In this document: positions 26,414-34,639 of the stretch, one piece after another
How the letters are laid out: each line of letters begins with the position of its first letter
Numbering within the stretch: the stretch's first letter is position 1
Source: Staphylococcus sp.
Lineage (GTDB): Bacteria > Bacteroidota > Bacteroidia > Bacteroidales > Muribaculaceae
NCBI GenBank assembly: GCA_023665865.1
Contig: JAMPDC010000001.1
Span: forward strand, 1,934,662 to 1,998,661
Reading direction: 5' to 3'
DNA: 64,000 bases
Program-made: the position numbers and the translations under genes
The notes under the pieces: generated by a model
The model's input: only the letters and a program-made list of their open reading frames with translations
Database searches by the model: none
Told to the model about the DNA's origin: nothing

Positions 26414-27670
26414 ATGACTATCGATCAGTACAATTTCAACGGCAAAAAAGCCATTGTCCGCGTGGATTTCAATGTTCCTCTGGACGAAAACGGTAAAATC
26501 ACTGACGACACCCGTATCCGTGGTGCTCTTCCCACCCTCAAGAAAATCCTTGCAGATGGTGGTAGCCTCATCATCATGAGCCACATGGGTAAGCCCAAAG
26601 GCAAAGTGAACCCCAAGATGTCGCTTGCTCAGATCAAAGATACCGTAGGCAAATATCTTGGCACTGAAGTCAAGTTTGCCGAAGATTGCGCCAAGGCTTC
26701 AGAGCAGGCCGCTGCACTCAAGCCCGGTGAAGTTCTCCTCCTTGAAAACCTCCGTTTCCACCCCGAGGAAGAAGGCAAACCTGTCGGAATCGACAAAGAA
26801 GATCCCAACTACGATGCTGCCAAGAAGGAAATGAAAGAGCGTCAGAAGGAATTTGCCAAGACTCTCGCTTCATACGCCGATGTTTACGTTAACGACGCTT
26901 TCGGCACTGCTCACCGCCGTCATGCCTCTACCGCCGTCATTGCTGACTACTTTGACGCTGACTCCAAGATGCTCGGCTACCTCATGGAGAAGGAAGTCAA
27001 CGCTGTCGACGCTATCCTCAAGGACATCAAGCGCCCCTTCACTGCAATCATGGGTGGCTCAAAGGTGTCTACCAAGATCGGCATCATCGAGAATCTCATG
27101 GACAAGGTCGACAACCTTATCCTCTGCGGCGGTATGACCTATACATTCGCAAAGGCCAAAGGTGGCAAGGTCGGTAAGTCAATCTGCGAGAACGACAAGC
27201 TTGATCTCGCTCTCGACATCATCAAGAAAGCTCAGGAAAAGGGCGTGAACCTCGTGCTTGGAACAGACTGCGTCGCAGCCGATGACTTCAGCAACGATGC
27301 CAACACCATGGTTGTTTCCTGCATGGAAATTCCCGATGAGTGGGAAGGTCTCGACGCAGGTCCCGTGACACGCGAGACTTTTGCCAACGCTATCAAGGGC
27401 GCCAAGACCATCCTTTGGAACGGCCCCGCCGGTGTCTTTGAGTTCGACAATTTCACTGCCGGCTCACGCGCTATCGCCGACGCGGTTGTTGAAGCTACCG
27501 AAAACGGTGCGTTCTCGCTCGTTGGTGGTGGTGACTCTGTTGCCTGTGTCAACAAGTTTGGCCTCGCCGACAAAGTCAGCTATGTCTCGACCGGTGGCGG
27601 TGCTCTCCTCGAAGCTATCGAGGGTAAGGAACTTCCCGGTATCGCAGCCATCCGTGGTTCCGAGAAGTAA
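26414..27670 (+). CDS. pgk: phosphoglycerate kinase
   Basis: A 418-residue glycolytic enzyme converting 1,3-bisphosphoglycerate and ADP to 3-phosphoglycerate and ATP. Family features: [20 protein letters not shown] near the N-terminus, [16 protein letters not shown], the hinge/nucleotide part [20 protein letters not shown] and the C-terminal [19 protein letters not shown]. Length is normal. It is a single gene with its own promoter and terminator. Codon use is strongly biased, as expected for high expression. Confidence 0.98.
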   Translation: MTIDQYNFNGKKAIVRVDFNVPLDENGKITDDTRIRGALPTLKKILADGGSLIIMSHMGKPKGKVNPKMSLAQIKDTVGKYLGTEVKFAEDCAKASEQAAALKPGEVLLLENLRFHPEEEGKPVGIDKEDPNYDAAKKEMKERQKEFAKTLASYADVYVNDAFGTAHRRHASTAVIADYFDADSKMLGYLMEKEVNAVDAILKDIKRPFTAIMGGSKVSTKIGIIENLMDKVDNLILCGGMTYTFAKAKGGKVGKSICENDKLDLALDIIKKAQEKGVNLVLGTDCVAADDFSNDANTMVVSCMEIPDEWEGLDAGPVTRETFANAIKGAKTILWNGPAGVFEFDNFTAGSRAIADAVVEATENGAFSLVGGGDSVACVNKFGLADKVSYVSTGGGALLEAIEGKELPGIAAIRGSEK

Positions 27671-27702
27671 GCAGGTGAAAACTAACTTTACTATATAGTG
27701 AT

Positions 27703-27749
27703 CCGGCGTCCGCTGATTTTTTCATTCAACGGACGCCGGTTCCTTTTTT
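27703..27749 (+). terminator. intrinsic terminator after pgk
   Basis: CCGGCGTCCG pairs with CGGACGCCGG, followed by TTCCTTTTTT. It lies between convergent genes but the T-tract favours the plus strand. Confidence 0.88.
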
Positions 27750-27777
27750 AGCTGTAATCCTGATGCGGATATTTGTC

Positions 27778-28188
27778 TCATGATACGATTGTCGCCACAA
27801 TCTTCCGTGGCCCTCCGTAGTCGCGGAATTCGCATAGATATACTCCCTGCCAGGTCCCGAGGTTGAGATGGCCTCCGGTGATCGGGAGAGTCAGCGTTGA
27901 TCCCACTATCACCGATTTTGCATGCGACGGCATATCATCGGGCCCTTCGTCAGTGTGGAGATAAAACGGCGCGTTTTCCGGCACCATACGGTCGAAAATA
28001 GAGTTTAGATCATGTCTCACGTCCGGGTCCGCATTCTCGTTGAGAGCGAGTGCCGCCGATGTGTGTTTGATGAGAAGATGGAGCAATCCCTGTCCGGGTA
28101 AATGGGGGAGCTGCCGCATCACTTCGCCGGTCACCAGATGGATGCCGCGGGGATAAGCCCTGAGACTGAATTCGATTTGCTGTATCAT
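27778..28188 (-). CDS. YjbQ family protein (UPF0047, thiamine phosphate synthase-like)
   Basis: A 136-residue protein of the YjbQ/UPF0047 family, some members of which show weak thiamine-phosphate synthase activity. The ATG at 28188 (MIQQIEFSLRAYPRGIHLVT) matches the family start; the frame extends upstream without support. Conserved residues include LLHLLIKHTSAALALNENAD (metal-binding His) and the ending HLNLGTWQGVYLCEFRDYGG with the conserved GxWQ motif. It is monocistronic. The physiological role is uncertain. Confidence 0.9.
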   Translation of the reverse strand: MIQQIEFSLRAYPRGIHLVTGEVMRQLPHLPGQGLLHLLIKHTSAALALNENADPDVRHDLNSIFDRMVPENAPFYLHTDEGPDDMPSHAKSVIVGSTLTLPITGGHLNLGTWQGVYLCEFRDYGGPRKIVATIVS

Positions 28189-28214
28189 AGTGCTTGAAAT
28201 TTTGTTTCCGACGG

Positions 28215-28222
28215 CAAAGATA
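28215..28222 (-). promoter_or_regulatory. -7 element TATCTTTG upstream of the YjbQ gene
   Basis: A consensus TAnnTTTG on the reverse strand, 26 bases before the start codon. No -33 match. Confidence 0.5.
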
Positions 28223-28354
28223 CAAAAAATCCACATTGAACTATTTTAACATTTGTTTCGTTCTATAATTGCTATCGAAACTTCCGTTAACCAACGCTCG
28301 TTTTCATGATGACTTGATTGTTTACTTTGCAGAAAATTTAAACGACACGTTATT

Positions 28355-28567
28355 ATGATTACATTAAATGTTCCCTTAGTCACCTGGTTTGTAATTGCGT
28401 TTGCCATGCTTGCGCTTGTAATTGTCAGAGCTTTTCTCAAGACAAATTCCCATCACACCGGCTCCCGCCGCCATCATCTCATAGAGATAGGCAGTGAGCG
28501 TGAGGAATTCTTCATTCCCGGTGACCGTCCTGTAAAAAATGACTCCTATGACTATGACGACGACTGA
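28355..28567 (+). CDS. small single-pass membrane protein
   Basis: A 70-residue product with one membrane helix (about 6-28, VPLVTWFVIAFAMLALVIVR) and a hydrophilic C-terminal part rich in His and Arg and ending in DSYDYDDD. It overlaps the start of the ThrE-type gene by 29 bases, so the two are probably translated together. The recognisable helix, the overlap and the intact frame argue that it is real. I do not recognise a family. It could be a small partner of the exporter. Confidence 0.6.
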   Translation: MITLNVPLVTWFVIAFAMLALVIVRAFLKTNSHHTGSRRHHLIEIGSEREEFFIPGDRPVKNDSYDYDDD

Positions 28568-29384
28568 TGCTGATCTGACTGTCCCGGTTGGTGCTACGGC
28601 CTGCCAATGTGGCGATGAATCCCATTCGCTTAAAGACCTCTGTCTCTTCCTCTCCGACTATGCGGCGTGGCTGCTCGGATGTGGTGCCACCTGCATACGC
28701 ATGGAGCGCAACATCGGCCGTATGGCCAGGGCAATGGGATGTGAGGCTGTCATGACAATCCTCCCGCGCCACATACACCTCACCGTCTGCACTCCGGACC
28801 ATAGTGATAGCTACACTTACATCACTGCCACTCGCACTACCGTTATCAGTTTTGACATAAACACTCGCCTCAGTGAACTCAGTTGGGCCCTGGCTGACGG
28901 ACGCATCGGTTTCACCACTGCCAAGGAGCGCTTTGAGGAGATCATCCGCACTCCTCCGGCCGGAAAAAATCTTGTCTTGCTCCTTGCATCGCTGGCCAAC
29001 GCAGCCTTCTGCCGTCTGTTCAGCGGCGACTGGGCGGCCGTGGCCATAGTATTTCTGTCGACAATCGCCGGCTACTATCTGAAACAGGTCTTGTGTGAAC
29101 ACCGCCTCGACATGCGTGTGGTCTTTATCATCTGCGCTTTTGTATCCTCAGTGCTCGCTGCAAGCGCCGAGCTTTTCAGCATCGGTGCGACTCCTGGGAT
29201 AGCTGTCGGGACGAGTGTGCTCTATCTTGTCCCTGGTATCCCGTTTCTCAACTCGTTCAGCGACATGCTTGCCGGACACTACATCTGCTCGTTCAGTCGC
29301 TTCACCCACGCCGTAATCCTCACCTGCTGTCTTTCGCTTGGCCTCTGCGGAGGATTGCTGATGATGAACCTCGGGATGTTTTAA
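28539..29384 (+). CDS. threonine/serine exporter N-terminal half (ThrE_1 / DUF1212)
   Basis: A 281-residue inner-membrane protein corresponding to the first half of ThrE-type exporters (YjjP-like). A soluble part (LSDYAAWLLGCGATCIRMER and EAVMTILPRHIHLTV) is followed by five hydrophobic segments from about 145, including TPGIAVGTSVLYLVPGIPFL with the family motif VPGIP. Several in-frame ATGs are clustered at 28539, 28548 and 28554; the first is used. It overlaps the small gene upstream. The second half of the transporter is encoded by the next gene. Confidence 0.88.
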   Translation: MTPMTMTTTDADLTVPVGATACQCGDESHSLKDLCLFLSDYAAWLLGCGATCIRMERNIGRMARAMGCEAVMTILPRHIHLTVCTPDHSDSYTYITATRTTVISFDINTRLSELSWALADGRIGFTTAKERFEEIIRTPPAGKNLVLLLASLANAAFCRLFSGDWAAVAIVFLSTIAGYYLKQVLCEHRLDMRVVFIICAFVSSVLAASAELFSIGATPGIAVGTSVLYLVPGIPFLNSFSDMLAGHYICSFSRFTHAVILTCCLSLGLCGGLLMMNLGMF

Positions 29385-29405
29385 TCTCACGTTTTTAACC
29401 CGTCA

Positions 29406-29891
29406 ATGTCAACTATGTTGAGCGAATTTTTTCAAGATGCTTTCTTCGCAGCGATAGCTGCCATCGGTTTTGCAGCGATAAGCAATCCGCCACGCAGAGC
29501 CTACGCCTATTGTGCGGTGATTGCTGCCGCCGGCCACTCCGCCCGGTTTCTGATGATGAATGAGCTTGGTATCCACATAGTCCTTGCAAGCTCGCTCGCA
29601 GCCCTGCTCATCGGCTTCCTCGCGGTCTTTCTCTCCACTTATTCCAAAACTCCGGCTGAGACCTGCCTGTTCCCGTCTCTTCTTCCGATGATCCCCGGCA
29701 TCTATGCCTACAAGACCTTCGGTGGTCTCGTCATGTGTCTCTACCATGGTAGTGAGGCCGGCTTCAGCCACTACTTCTATCTCTTTGCAAGCAACGGCAT
29801 GACCTGTCTCTTCATCATCCTCGGGATGGTCATCGGAGCTACCATCCCCATCTTTATACTGAAGAATATCTCGTTTCAGGCCACCCGCTGA
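29406..29891 (+). CDS. threonine/serine exporter C-terminal half (ThrE_2 / DUF3815)
   Basis: A 161-residue protein with about five membrane helices, equivalent to the second half of ThrE (YjjB-like). Typical features are AAIAAIGFAAISNPPRRAYA, with the conserved NPP motif, and CLFPSLLPMIPGIYAYKTFG, with the P-G-I-Y motif. It begins 21 bases after the first half, so the two subunits should form one carrier. Related carriers export amino acids or small carboxylates (YjjPB exports succinate in E. coli), so the substrate is open. Confidence 0.88.
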   Translation: MSTMLSEFFQDAFFAAIAAIGFAAISNPPRRAYAYCAVIAAAGHSARFLMMNELGIHIVLASSLAALLIGFLAVFLSTYSKTPAETCLFPSLLPMIPGIYAYKTFGGLVMCLYHGSEAGFSHYFYLFASNGMTCLFIILGMVIGATIPIFILKNISFQATR

Positions 29892-29946
29892 GGCCAGCCT
29901 GTCGCCGACATTCTGATTCATCACAATCACCCTCATATTTTCAACT

Positions 29947-30849
29947 ATGGAACTTCGCCAGCTGAAATATTTCGTAAAGGTTGCCGAGACACTCAACTTC
30001 TCGGAGGCATCCCGAATGTTGTTCATCACACAAAGCACCCTCTCCCAACAGATCAAACAGCTTGAGCAGGAGATGGGCGCGCAGCTCTTCACCCGCGACA
30101 GCCACCGTGTCATGCTCACCGAGGCAGGAAGCGAGCTGCTCCCTTATGCTCTCAAGACCTTGCGCGATTCGCAGCGCTGTCTCGACCGCATGAATGACCT
30201 CCGCAATCTTCTGGCAGGCACACTTAACATAGGTGTCACATATTCATTCAGCCCCATACTGACCGAGACACTTCAGGATTTCATGAAGCTCTACCCTGGA
30301 GTAAAGCTCAACATCTACTATAAACCTGTGACAGAACTGATGGAGATGCTGCGTAACCATGAGGTTGATTTCGTGCTGGCTTTCCGTCCGCGTGAGGGAC
30401 TGGAGTGTATAGAATCCCACACACTTTTCCAAAACTATCTCGCCGTTATCGTCAAATCCGATCATCCTCTGGCCGCACGCCAGAGGGTCTCGCTCGACGA
30501 GCTCTCACGCTATGAACTGGCACTCCCCTCACGGGGACTTCAGGCAAGAAACTATTTCGATGCCATCATCACCGCGAGGGGAGTGGATTTGTGTGCTAAA
30601 ATTGAGCTTAATGAAGTCAATATACTTCTCAAACTCGTCAGCTGCAGTTCGCTTGTCGGAGTGCTTGCCGAGGCGACGACCCACAATGTCAGAGGTGTCA
30701 AGGCCGTGCCGCTCGACATCCCGCAAAACGAGATGGTGGGTTGCGTCCACACTCTGCGCGACAGCTATCGCAAGCGGTCGATGCTCACATTTGTGAAGAT
30801 GCTGAGCGAGTCGGCAGCGATACGCGAGCGCGTCAACGCCTGGCTTTAG
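29947..30849 (+). CDS. LysR-family transcriptional regulator
   Basis: A 300-residue regulator with an N-terminal winged helix (MELRQLKYFVKVAETLNFSE, then MLFITQSTLSQQIKQLEQEM) and a periplasmic-binding-protein-like effector domain (about 90-290, GTLNIGVTYSFSPILTETLQ). It follows the split ThrE exporter by 55 bases on the same strand and may be cotranscribed with it, unlike the usual divergent LysR arrangement. Effector unknown. Its stop is 11 bases from the stop of the convergent S9 peptidase gene. Confidence 0.92.
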   Translation: MELRQLKYFVKVAETLNFSEASRMLFITQSTLSQQIKQLEQEMGAQLFTRDSHRVMLTEAGSELLPYALKTLRDSQRCLDRMNDLRNLLAGTLNIGVTYSFSPILTETLQDFMKLYPGVKLNIYYKPVTELMEMLRNHEVDFVLAFRPREGLECIESHTLFQNYLAVIVKSDHPLAARQRVSLDELSRYELALPSRGLQARNYFDAIITARGVDLCAKIELNEVNILLKLVSCSSLVGVLAEATTHNVRGVKAVPLDIPQNEMVGCVHTLRDSYRKRSMLTFVKMLSESAAIRERVNAWL

Positions 30850-30860
30850 GAGCTCCTCGT

Positions 30861-33344
30861 TCAATCAAGAGTCTTTGCGGGATAGAGCGATTCCCACCAT
30901 GATGGATCATCCTGGAGATATTTTGCAAACCATGCGAAAATAGTCTCCTGCCACTGTTGGCGCTTTTTGAAATCTGTCACCTGATGGTTGGTATCCTTGA
31001 CTGCCACAAATGCAGTCTCGTTGCCGAGAAGTTTGAGGGCTGTGTACATCTGGATACTTTCGCCGAAGGGCACATTCGTGTCAGCATCGCCGTGGAGGAA
31101 GAGGATGGGGGTATGGATCTTGTGGGCGTTGTAGAGCGGGCTGCGTTTCACATAGAGGTCGGGCTCACTCCAGGGATAGCTGTTGGCCATGGAGACTTCG
31201 CTATACGAGTATCCCCAGTAGCCTTCACCCCAGTAGCTGGTGTGATCGCTGATGCCTGCATGGGAGATCGCGGCGGCAAAGATGTCGGTCTTCGTCTGGA
31301 GATACTGGGTCATGAATCCGCCGTATGATGCTCCGATACAACCGATTTTCGCAGCATCGACCCACGGGTTGGCGGCAGTGAACTGCTTGACGCCTTCGAT
31401 GATATCCTCTGCCACACCCTCGCCCGCAGTGTTGACGTGGCGCGACGAGAATTCCTGGCCAAAGCCTGTGCAGCCGCTCGGATTGATGACGAGCACGACG
31501 TAGCCGTTGGCGGCATAGACCTGATGGGGATAGCGGCTCTCAAACGAGCGGGTGGTAGGGTTGCAGCCGCCGTAGTAGTTGACGATCATCGGATATTTGC
31601 GCTCCGGATCGAAGTCCGGGGGAAGCACATAGCGCGCACAGATGCTGTCGCCGCGCGAGGTGACATAGGTCCATGCCTTACATTCGCCTATCTTGATACC
31701 GTCAAGGCGTTCGGCGCTCAGATCCTCGATCATGTTGTGGCGCAGATTTTTCGTGTTGAGTGAATAGAGACGGCTGGTGTTCATCGCACCCTGCCCGTTA
31801 TAGATGAGGGTGGGGGAGTTGGCCGCGAGTGAGAAGGATCCCACGTTTTCTTCCTGCGCGTTGAGATTGTCGATCTTGCCGTTTGAGAGATTGATGCGGA
31901 AGAGGCTGCGGCGGTCACGGTCTTCGCCGATAAAGTAAATTGAATTGTCGCCTCGTCCCCATTCGATAGTCTCGACAGTGGGGTTGAAGTCAAGAGTCAT
32001 CGGTGTGATTTTACCGCTGGCTATGTCGAGCATCAGAAGCTGGTTGTCATACATGCTCGCTATTCGACCTTCAGGCAGATTGCGTCCGACACCGTCGAGA
32101 GCATCCGGCGAAGCCAAGATGGCCACCTTGTTGCCGTCGGGCGAGAGATAGGCCGCTCCGATAAATCCATCTTTGTCGATGACGCAGCGCGTACTGTTGT
32201 CGGCGAGGTTGAGAAGATAGTATGACGAGAGGGTGGTGGGGCGCTTTTCGAGTCGTGACTCGCTCACCCGGTAGAGCAGTTTGCTGCCGTCGTCCGAGAT
32301 GTTGCAGAGCCCGACGTTGCGGTTGCCGAAGGTGAGAGGTGTAGACATCCCTGTCGCAAAATCCATCTTCATCAGCGCTCCGCGGTTGCGCCAACCGGGT
32401 TGACGGTCCTCGGGATGCACGATCTCATAGAGATCGGCACTCTTCTCCTTGGGCCCCTCATTGCGTTTGCTGTAGATAAGATAGTCCTCGGTAGGAGCGA
32501 TGGTGAAATAGCTTGACGGCACATTGTCGACCAGCAGTTTCTCTTCTCCGCTGACAGGATTGATTGTCATGATCTGACGCTTGCCGTTGACTATGCGCAG
32601 ATAGTAGAGCAGATCACTTTTGGGCATCCAGTGGAGCGACTCGCTGCGTTTGGCTATCGTGCGTCCGGAAGCCATGTCGCGCACCTCGTTCGTAAAAGTG
32701 TTTGAACCACCGTCGTGGGTATAATAATAGGTTGTCACCATATATTTCCCGCTCGGTGATAGGCTGATCGCGCTATATCCCTTTCCGATGAGGATATCGT
32801 TGAGGGTGATGCGTCGTAGATCGGAGCTGTTGATCTTGAGCAACTCCGGTCGTTCGGTATCTATCGACACCGCGACCGCCTCACCGTCGCCCGCACCATC
32901 GGTCAGACACTTGATCGTCACCTCATGCGTGGCAGGGGTGAGCACCAGCTTGTCGCCGTCAAGTTTCTTTCCATCAAGATAGACCTCATAGTTTTTCAGA
33001 CTGTCGACATGCAGGGTAGCGGTGGCATAACGCTCATTGTCGATGGTGAAATTGAGCAGATGGAGGGCATTGCCGTCCGACCGCAGGACGATAGCACCGT
33101 CACGGGCAGTGCCCTTGTTGGCCGCCGAGAGTGATAGCGGAGTCTTCAGCAGCGATGCGACATCAAATTTCTTGGAATTGACATCGACACTGTCGATCAT
33201 CACGGGCGCATTGATGGCAAAAGGCCCGGAATATTTCATCGAGCTTATGTCGATTTTTTCAGCCGTAGCCATCAGCGATGCGACTCCGGCAAGTGCGAGT
33301 GGGATAAATCGTAGATTCATGGTTGAAAAGATATACTTTTTCAT
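30861..33344 (-). CDS. S9 family prolyl oligopeptidase-like peptidase (DPP IV type)
   Basis: An 827-residue exported serine peptidase. The ATG at 33344 (MKKYIFSTMNLRFIPLALAG) is used; an internal ATG at 33320 would leave a cleaner signal peptide. A long beta-propeller-like region (about 180-560, YYYTHDGGSNTFTNEVRDMA and so on) precedes the alpha/beta-hydrolase domain. The triad is visible: Ser in CIGASYGGFMTQYLQ (about 673), Asp in LFLHGDADTNVPFGES (about 752) and His in KDTNHQVTDF (about 784). It probably trims peptides in the periplasm. A consensus promoter lies directly upstream. Confidence 0.92.
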   Translation of the reverse strand: MKKYIFSTMNLRFIPLALAGVASLMATAEKIDISSMKYSGPFAINAPVMIDSVDVNSKKFDVASLLKTPLSLSAANKGTARDGAIVLRSDGNALHLLNFTIDNERYATATLHVDSLKNYEVYLDGKKLDGDKLVLTPATHEVTIKCLTDGAGDGEAVAVSIDTERPELLKINSSDLRRITLNDILIGKGYSAISLSPSGKYMVTTYYYTHDGGSNTFTNEVRDMASGRTIAKRSESLHWMPKSDLLYYLRIVNGKRQIMTINPVSGEEKLLVDNVPSSYFTIAPTEDYLIYSKRNEGPKEKSADLYEIVHPEDRQPGWRNRGALMKMDFATGMSTPLTFGNRNVGLCNISDDGSKLLYRVSESRLEKRPTTLSSYYLLNLADNSTRCVIDKDGFIGAAYLSPDGNKVAILASPDALDGVGRNLPEGRIASMYDNQLLMLDIASGKITPMTLDFNPTVETIEWGRGDNSIYFIGEDRDRRSLFRINLSNGKIDNLNAQEENVGSFSLAANSPTLIYNGQGAMNTSRLYSLNTKNLRHNMIEDLSAERLDGIKIGECKAWTYVTSRGDSICARYVLPPDFDPERKYPMIVNYYGGCNPTTRSFESRYPHQVYAANGYVVLVINPSGCTGFGQEFSSRHVNTAGEGVAEDIIEGVKQFTAANPWVDAAKIGCIGASYGGFMTQYLQTKTDIFAAAISHAGISDHTSYWGEGYWGYSYSEVSMANSYPWSEPDLYVKRSPLYNAHKIHTPILFLHGDADTNVPFGESIQMYTALKLLGNETAFVAVKDTNHQVTDFKKRQQWQETIFAWFAKYLQDDPSWWESLYPAKTLD

Positions 33345-33360
33345 GATTGGTAACATAGAG

Positions 33361-33390
33361 CAAAAGTACATATAAAAAGTGACTTGCAAA
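33361..33390 (-). promoter_or_regulatory. promoter of the S9 peptidase gene
   Basis: On the reverse strand TTTG (33387-33390), 18 bases, then TACTTTTG (33361-33368). Spacing is slightly short of the usual 19-21. Confidence 0.65.
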
Positions 33391-33423
33391 TCAATTCCTC
33401 CGGTGTTTTTTCCTAAAAATGAA

Positions 33424-33465
33424 AATAGGATGTGAGGCCCTTGTTAATTGGCAACACATCCTATT
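33424..33465. repeat. 11-bp inverted repeat hairpin
   Basis: AATAGGATGTG (33424-33434) and CACATCCTATT (33455-33465) form a perfect stem with a 20-base loop upstream of the S9 promoter. No T-tract follows on either side. It directly abuts the larger inverted-repeat element. Confidence 0.55.
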
Positions 33466-33475
33466 CTATAGGAAA

Positions 33476-33655
33476 CCACGCCGGAGGAAGATGATGAAAC
33501 TCCGAATGACAGGATTTGAGTGCTCGCCGACCTTTGTAATCCTCCGGGCAATTACGCCTCCCTCCGGAGAGGGATGAGGCCCGCCATTGGGCGACTAAGC
33601 TTGTCTCGGTATTTCAAGAATAATTGATGAGTTTCCCAATCGTGCTCCGGCGTGG
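33476..33655. repeat. 180-bp element with symmetric inverted-repeat ends (MITE-like or structured RNA)
   Basis: CCACGCCGGAG (33476-33486) is the exact complement of CTCCGGCGTGG (33645-33655). Nine bases inside each arm, GAAACTC (33496-33502) matches GAGTTTC (33629-33635) at the same spacing. The inside contains further GC-rich pairing (TCCTCCGGGC and CTCCCTCCGGAGAGGGATGA) but no open frame of note. Together with the flanking 11-bp hairpin it fills most of the 33.4-33.8 kb gap. It could be a non-autonomous mobile repeat or a structured RNA. Confidence 0.55.
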
Positions 33656-33803
33656 GAAATTTTTTGTCTCTTCATTTTTATAACACAAAATTACTGCTTT
33701 TCGTTTGATTTTCCAAATCTGAAATTCAATTTTTGATTTTTTGAATTCGAGATGGCTGACAGAAAAAATTGAGAGCACCAACCTCGGTTGATGCTCTCTT
33801 TTG

Positions 33804-33875
33804 TAGCCCATAGCAGAATCGAACTGCTATTTCAAGTGTGAGAAACTTGCGTCCTAACCGTTAGACGAATGGGCC
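33804..33875 (-). tRNA. tRNA-Glu (anticodon CTC)
   Basis: The reverse strand folds as a 72-base tRNA: acceptor GGCCCAT/ATGGGCT (first pair G-U), bases TC, D-arm GTCTAACGGTTAGGAC, anticodon stem CAAGT/ACTTG with loop TTCTCAC (anticodon CTC at 33842-33840), T-stem AGCAG/CTGCT with loop TTCGATT, discriminator A. The sequence closely resembles Bacteroidetes tRNA-Glu. CCA is not encoded. The CTC anticodon reads GAG, so this is the second Glu isoacceptor beside the expected TTC gene elsewhere. Confidence 0.95.
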
Positions 33876-33926
33876 GGTTAGCTTTGTTGTTTTGTTGAAC
33901 TTGATCGCTCATTGATTTCAACGGTG

Positions 33927-33958
33927 CAAAGGTAGGGACTTTTTAGATACCATGCAAA
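33927..33958 (-). promoter_or_regulatory. promoter of tRNA-Glu
   Basis: On the reverse strand TTTG (33955-33958), exactly 20 bases, then TACCTTTG (33927-33934), both full consensus. Transcription would begin about 45 bases before the mature tRNA. Confidence 0.85.
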
Positions 33959-34141
33959 TGTTTGATGATATTTTAACCTATTTTTACACTTTTATGCCTT
34001 CTATGTCGCTTTACACATATATTATATATAAAGATGCCATTTGGAACTATGTTTGAAAACTAAAACAGAGAGTCGGGTGTTAAGAAGAAAAACGCCATGT
34101 AATTGGCATGGCTCCTACGATGGTAATTCAAGGAAAATGAT

Positions 34142-34149
34142 TACCTTTG
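34142..34149 (+). promoter_or_regulatory. -7 element TACCTTTG upstream of rsfS
   Basis: Consensus TAnnTTTG, 51 bases before the rsfS start; no -33 match at normal spacing. A small GCCATG/CATGGC hairpin lies just upstream (about 34093-34112). Confidence 0.5.
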
Positions 34150-34200
34150 TGGATAATTTATCACATAACGAAGTTTCAACTACCCCTACAGAAACGATTC

Positions 34201-34563
34201 ATGACAGAAAACAACATTGATATTTTGCCCCTCATCATCGAGGGCATCCGTGAGCGCAAGGGCCGCAAGATCACAACAGTCGACATGAGCGACATTGACA
34301 CAGCTGCCGCGCGCAGATTTGTCATTTGCGAAGGAACGTCCACCCAGCATGTTGCTGCTGTTGCCGACAGCATCCGCGAATATTTGCTTGAGAAATATAA
34401 AATCAAACCATACAACTACGACGGCTATGGCAATTCACAGTGGATTGTGATTGACTATGGCGATACACTCGTCCACGTCTTCGTTCCGCAGACCCGCAGT
34501 CTCTACGACCTTGAAGGGCTCTGGAGCGACGCACGGATCACTGAATATTCCGATGAGGACTGA
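34201..34563 (+). CDS. rsfS: ribosome silencing factor RsfS
   Basis: A 120-residue RsfS/YbeB/Iojap protein that binds ribosomal protein uL14 and blocks subunit joining when nutrients are short. The ATG at 34201 (MTENNIDILPLIIEGIRERK) fits the family; the longer frame from 34147 covers the promoter. Conserved parts are ARRFVICEGTSTQHVAAVAD, NYDGYGNSQWIVIDYGDTLV and HVFVPQTRSLYDLEGLWSDA. It lies 76 bases ahead of ftsH, the usual Bacteroidetes order, and is probably cotranscribed with it. Confidence 0.95.
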   Translation: MTENNIDILPLIIEGIRERKGRKITTVDMSDIDTAAARRFVICEGTSTQHVAAVADSIREYLLEKYKIKPYNYDGYGNSQWIVIDYGDTLVHVFVPQTRSLYDLEGLWSDARITEYSDED

Positions 34564-34639
34564 GATCACGCGCCTCATCATCGCCTCGCATAGTTCACGA
34601 TAGTTTATATTGTCAAACCTGCACAAGTTACACTGAAAT

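Noticed and set aside
33614-33811. 65-codon reverse frame near tRNA-Glu
   Set aside because: It starts inside the tRNA gene and ends in the repeat element; composition is random.
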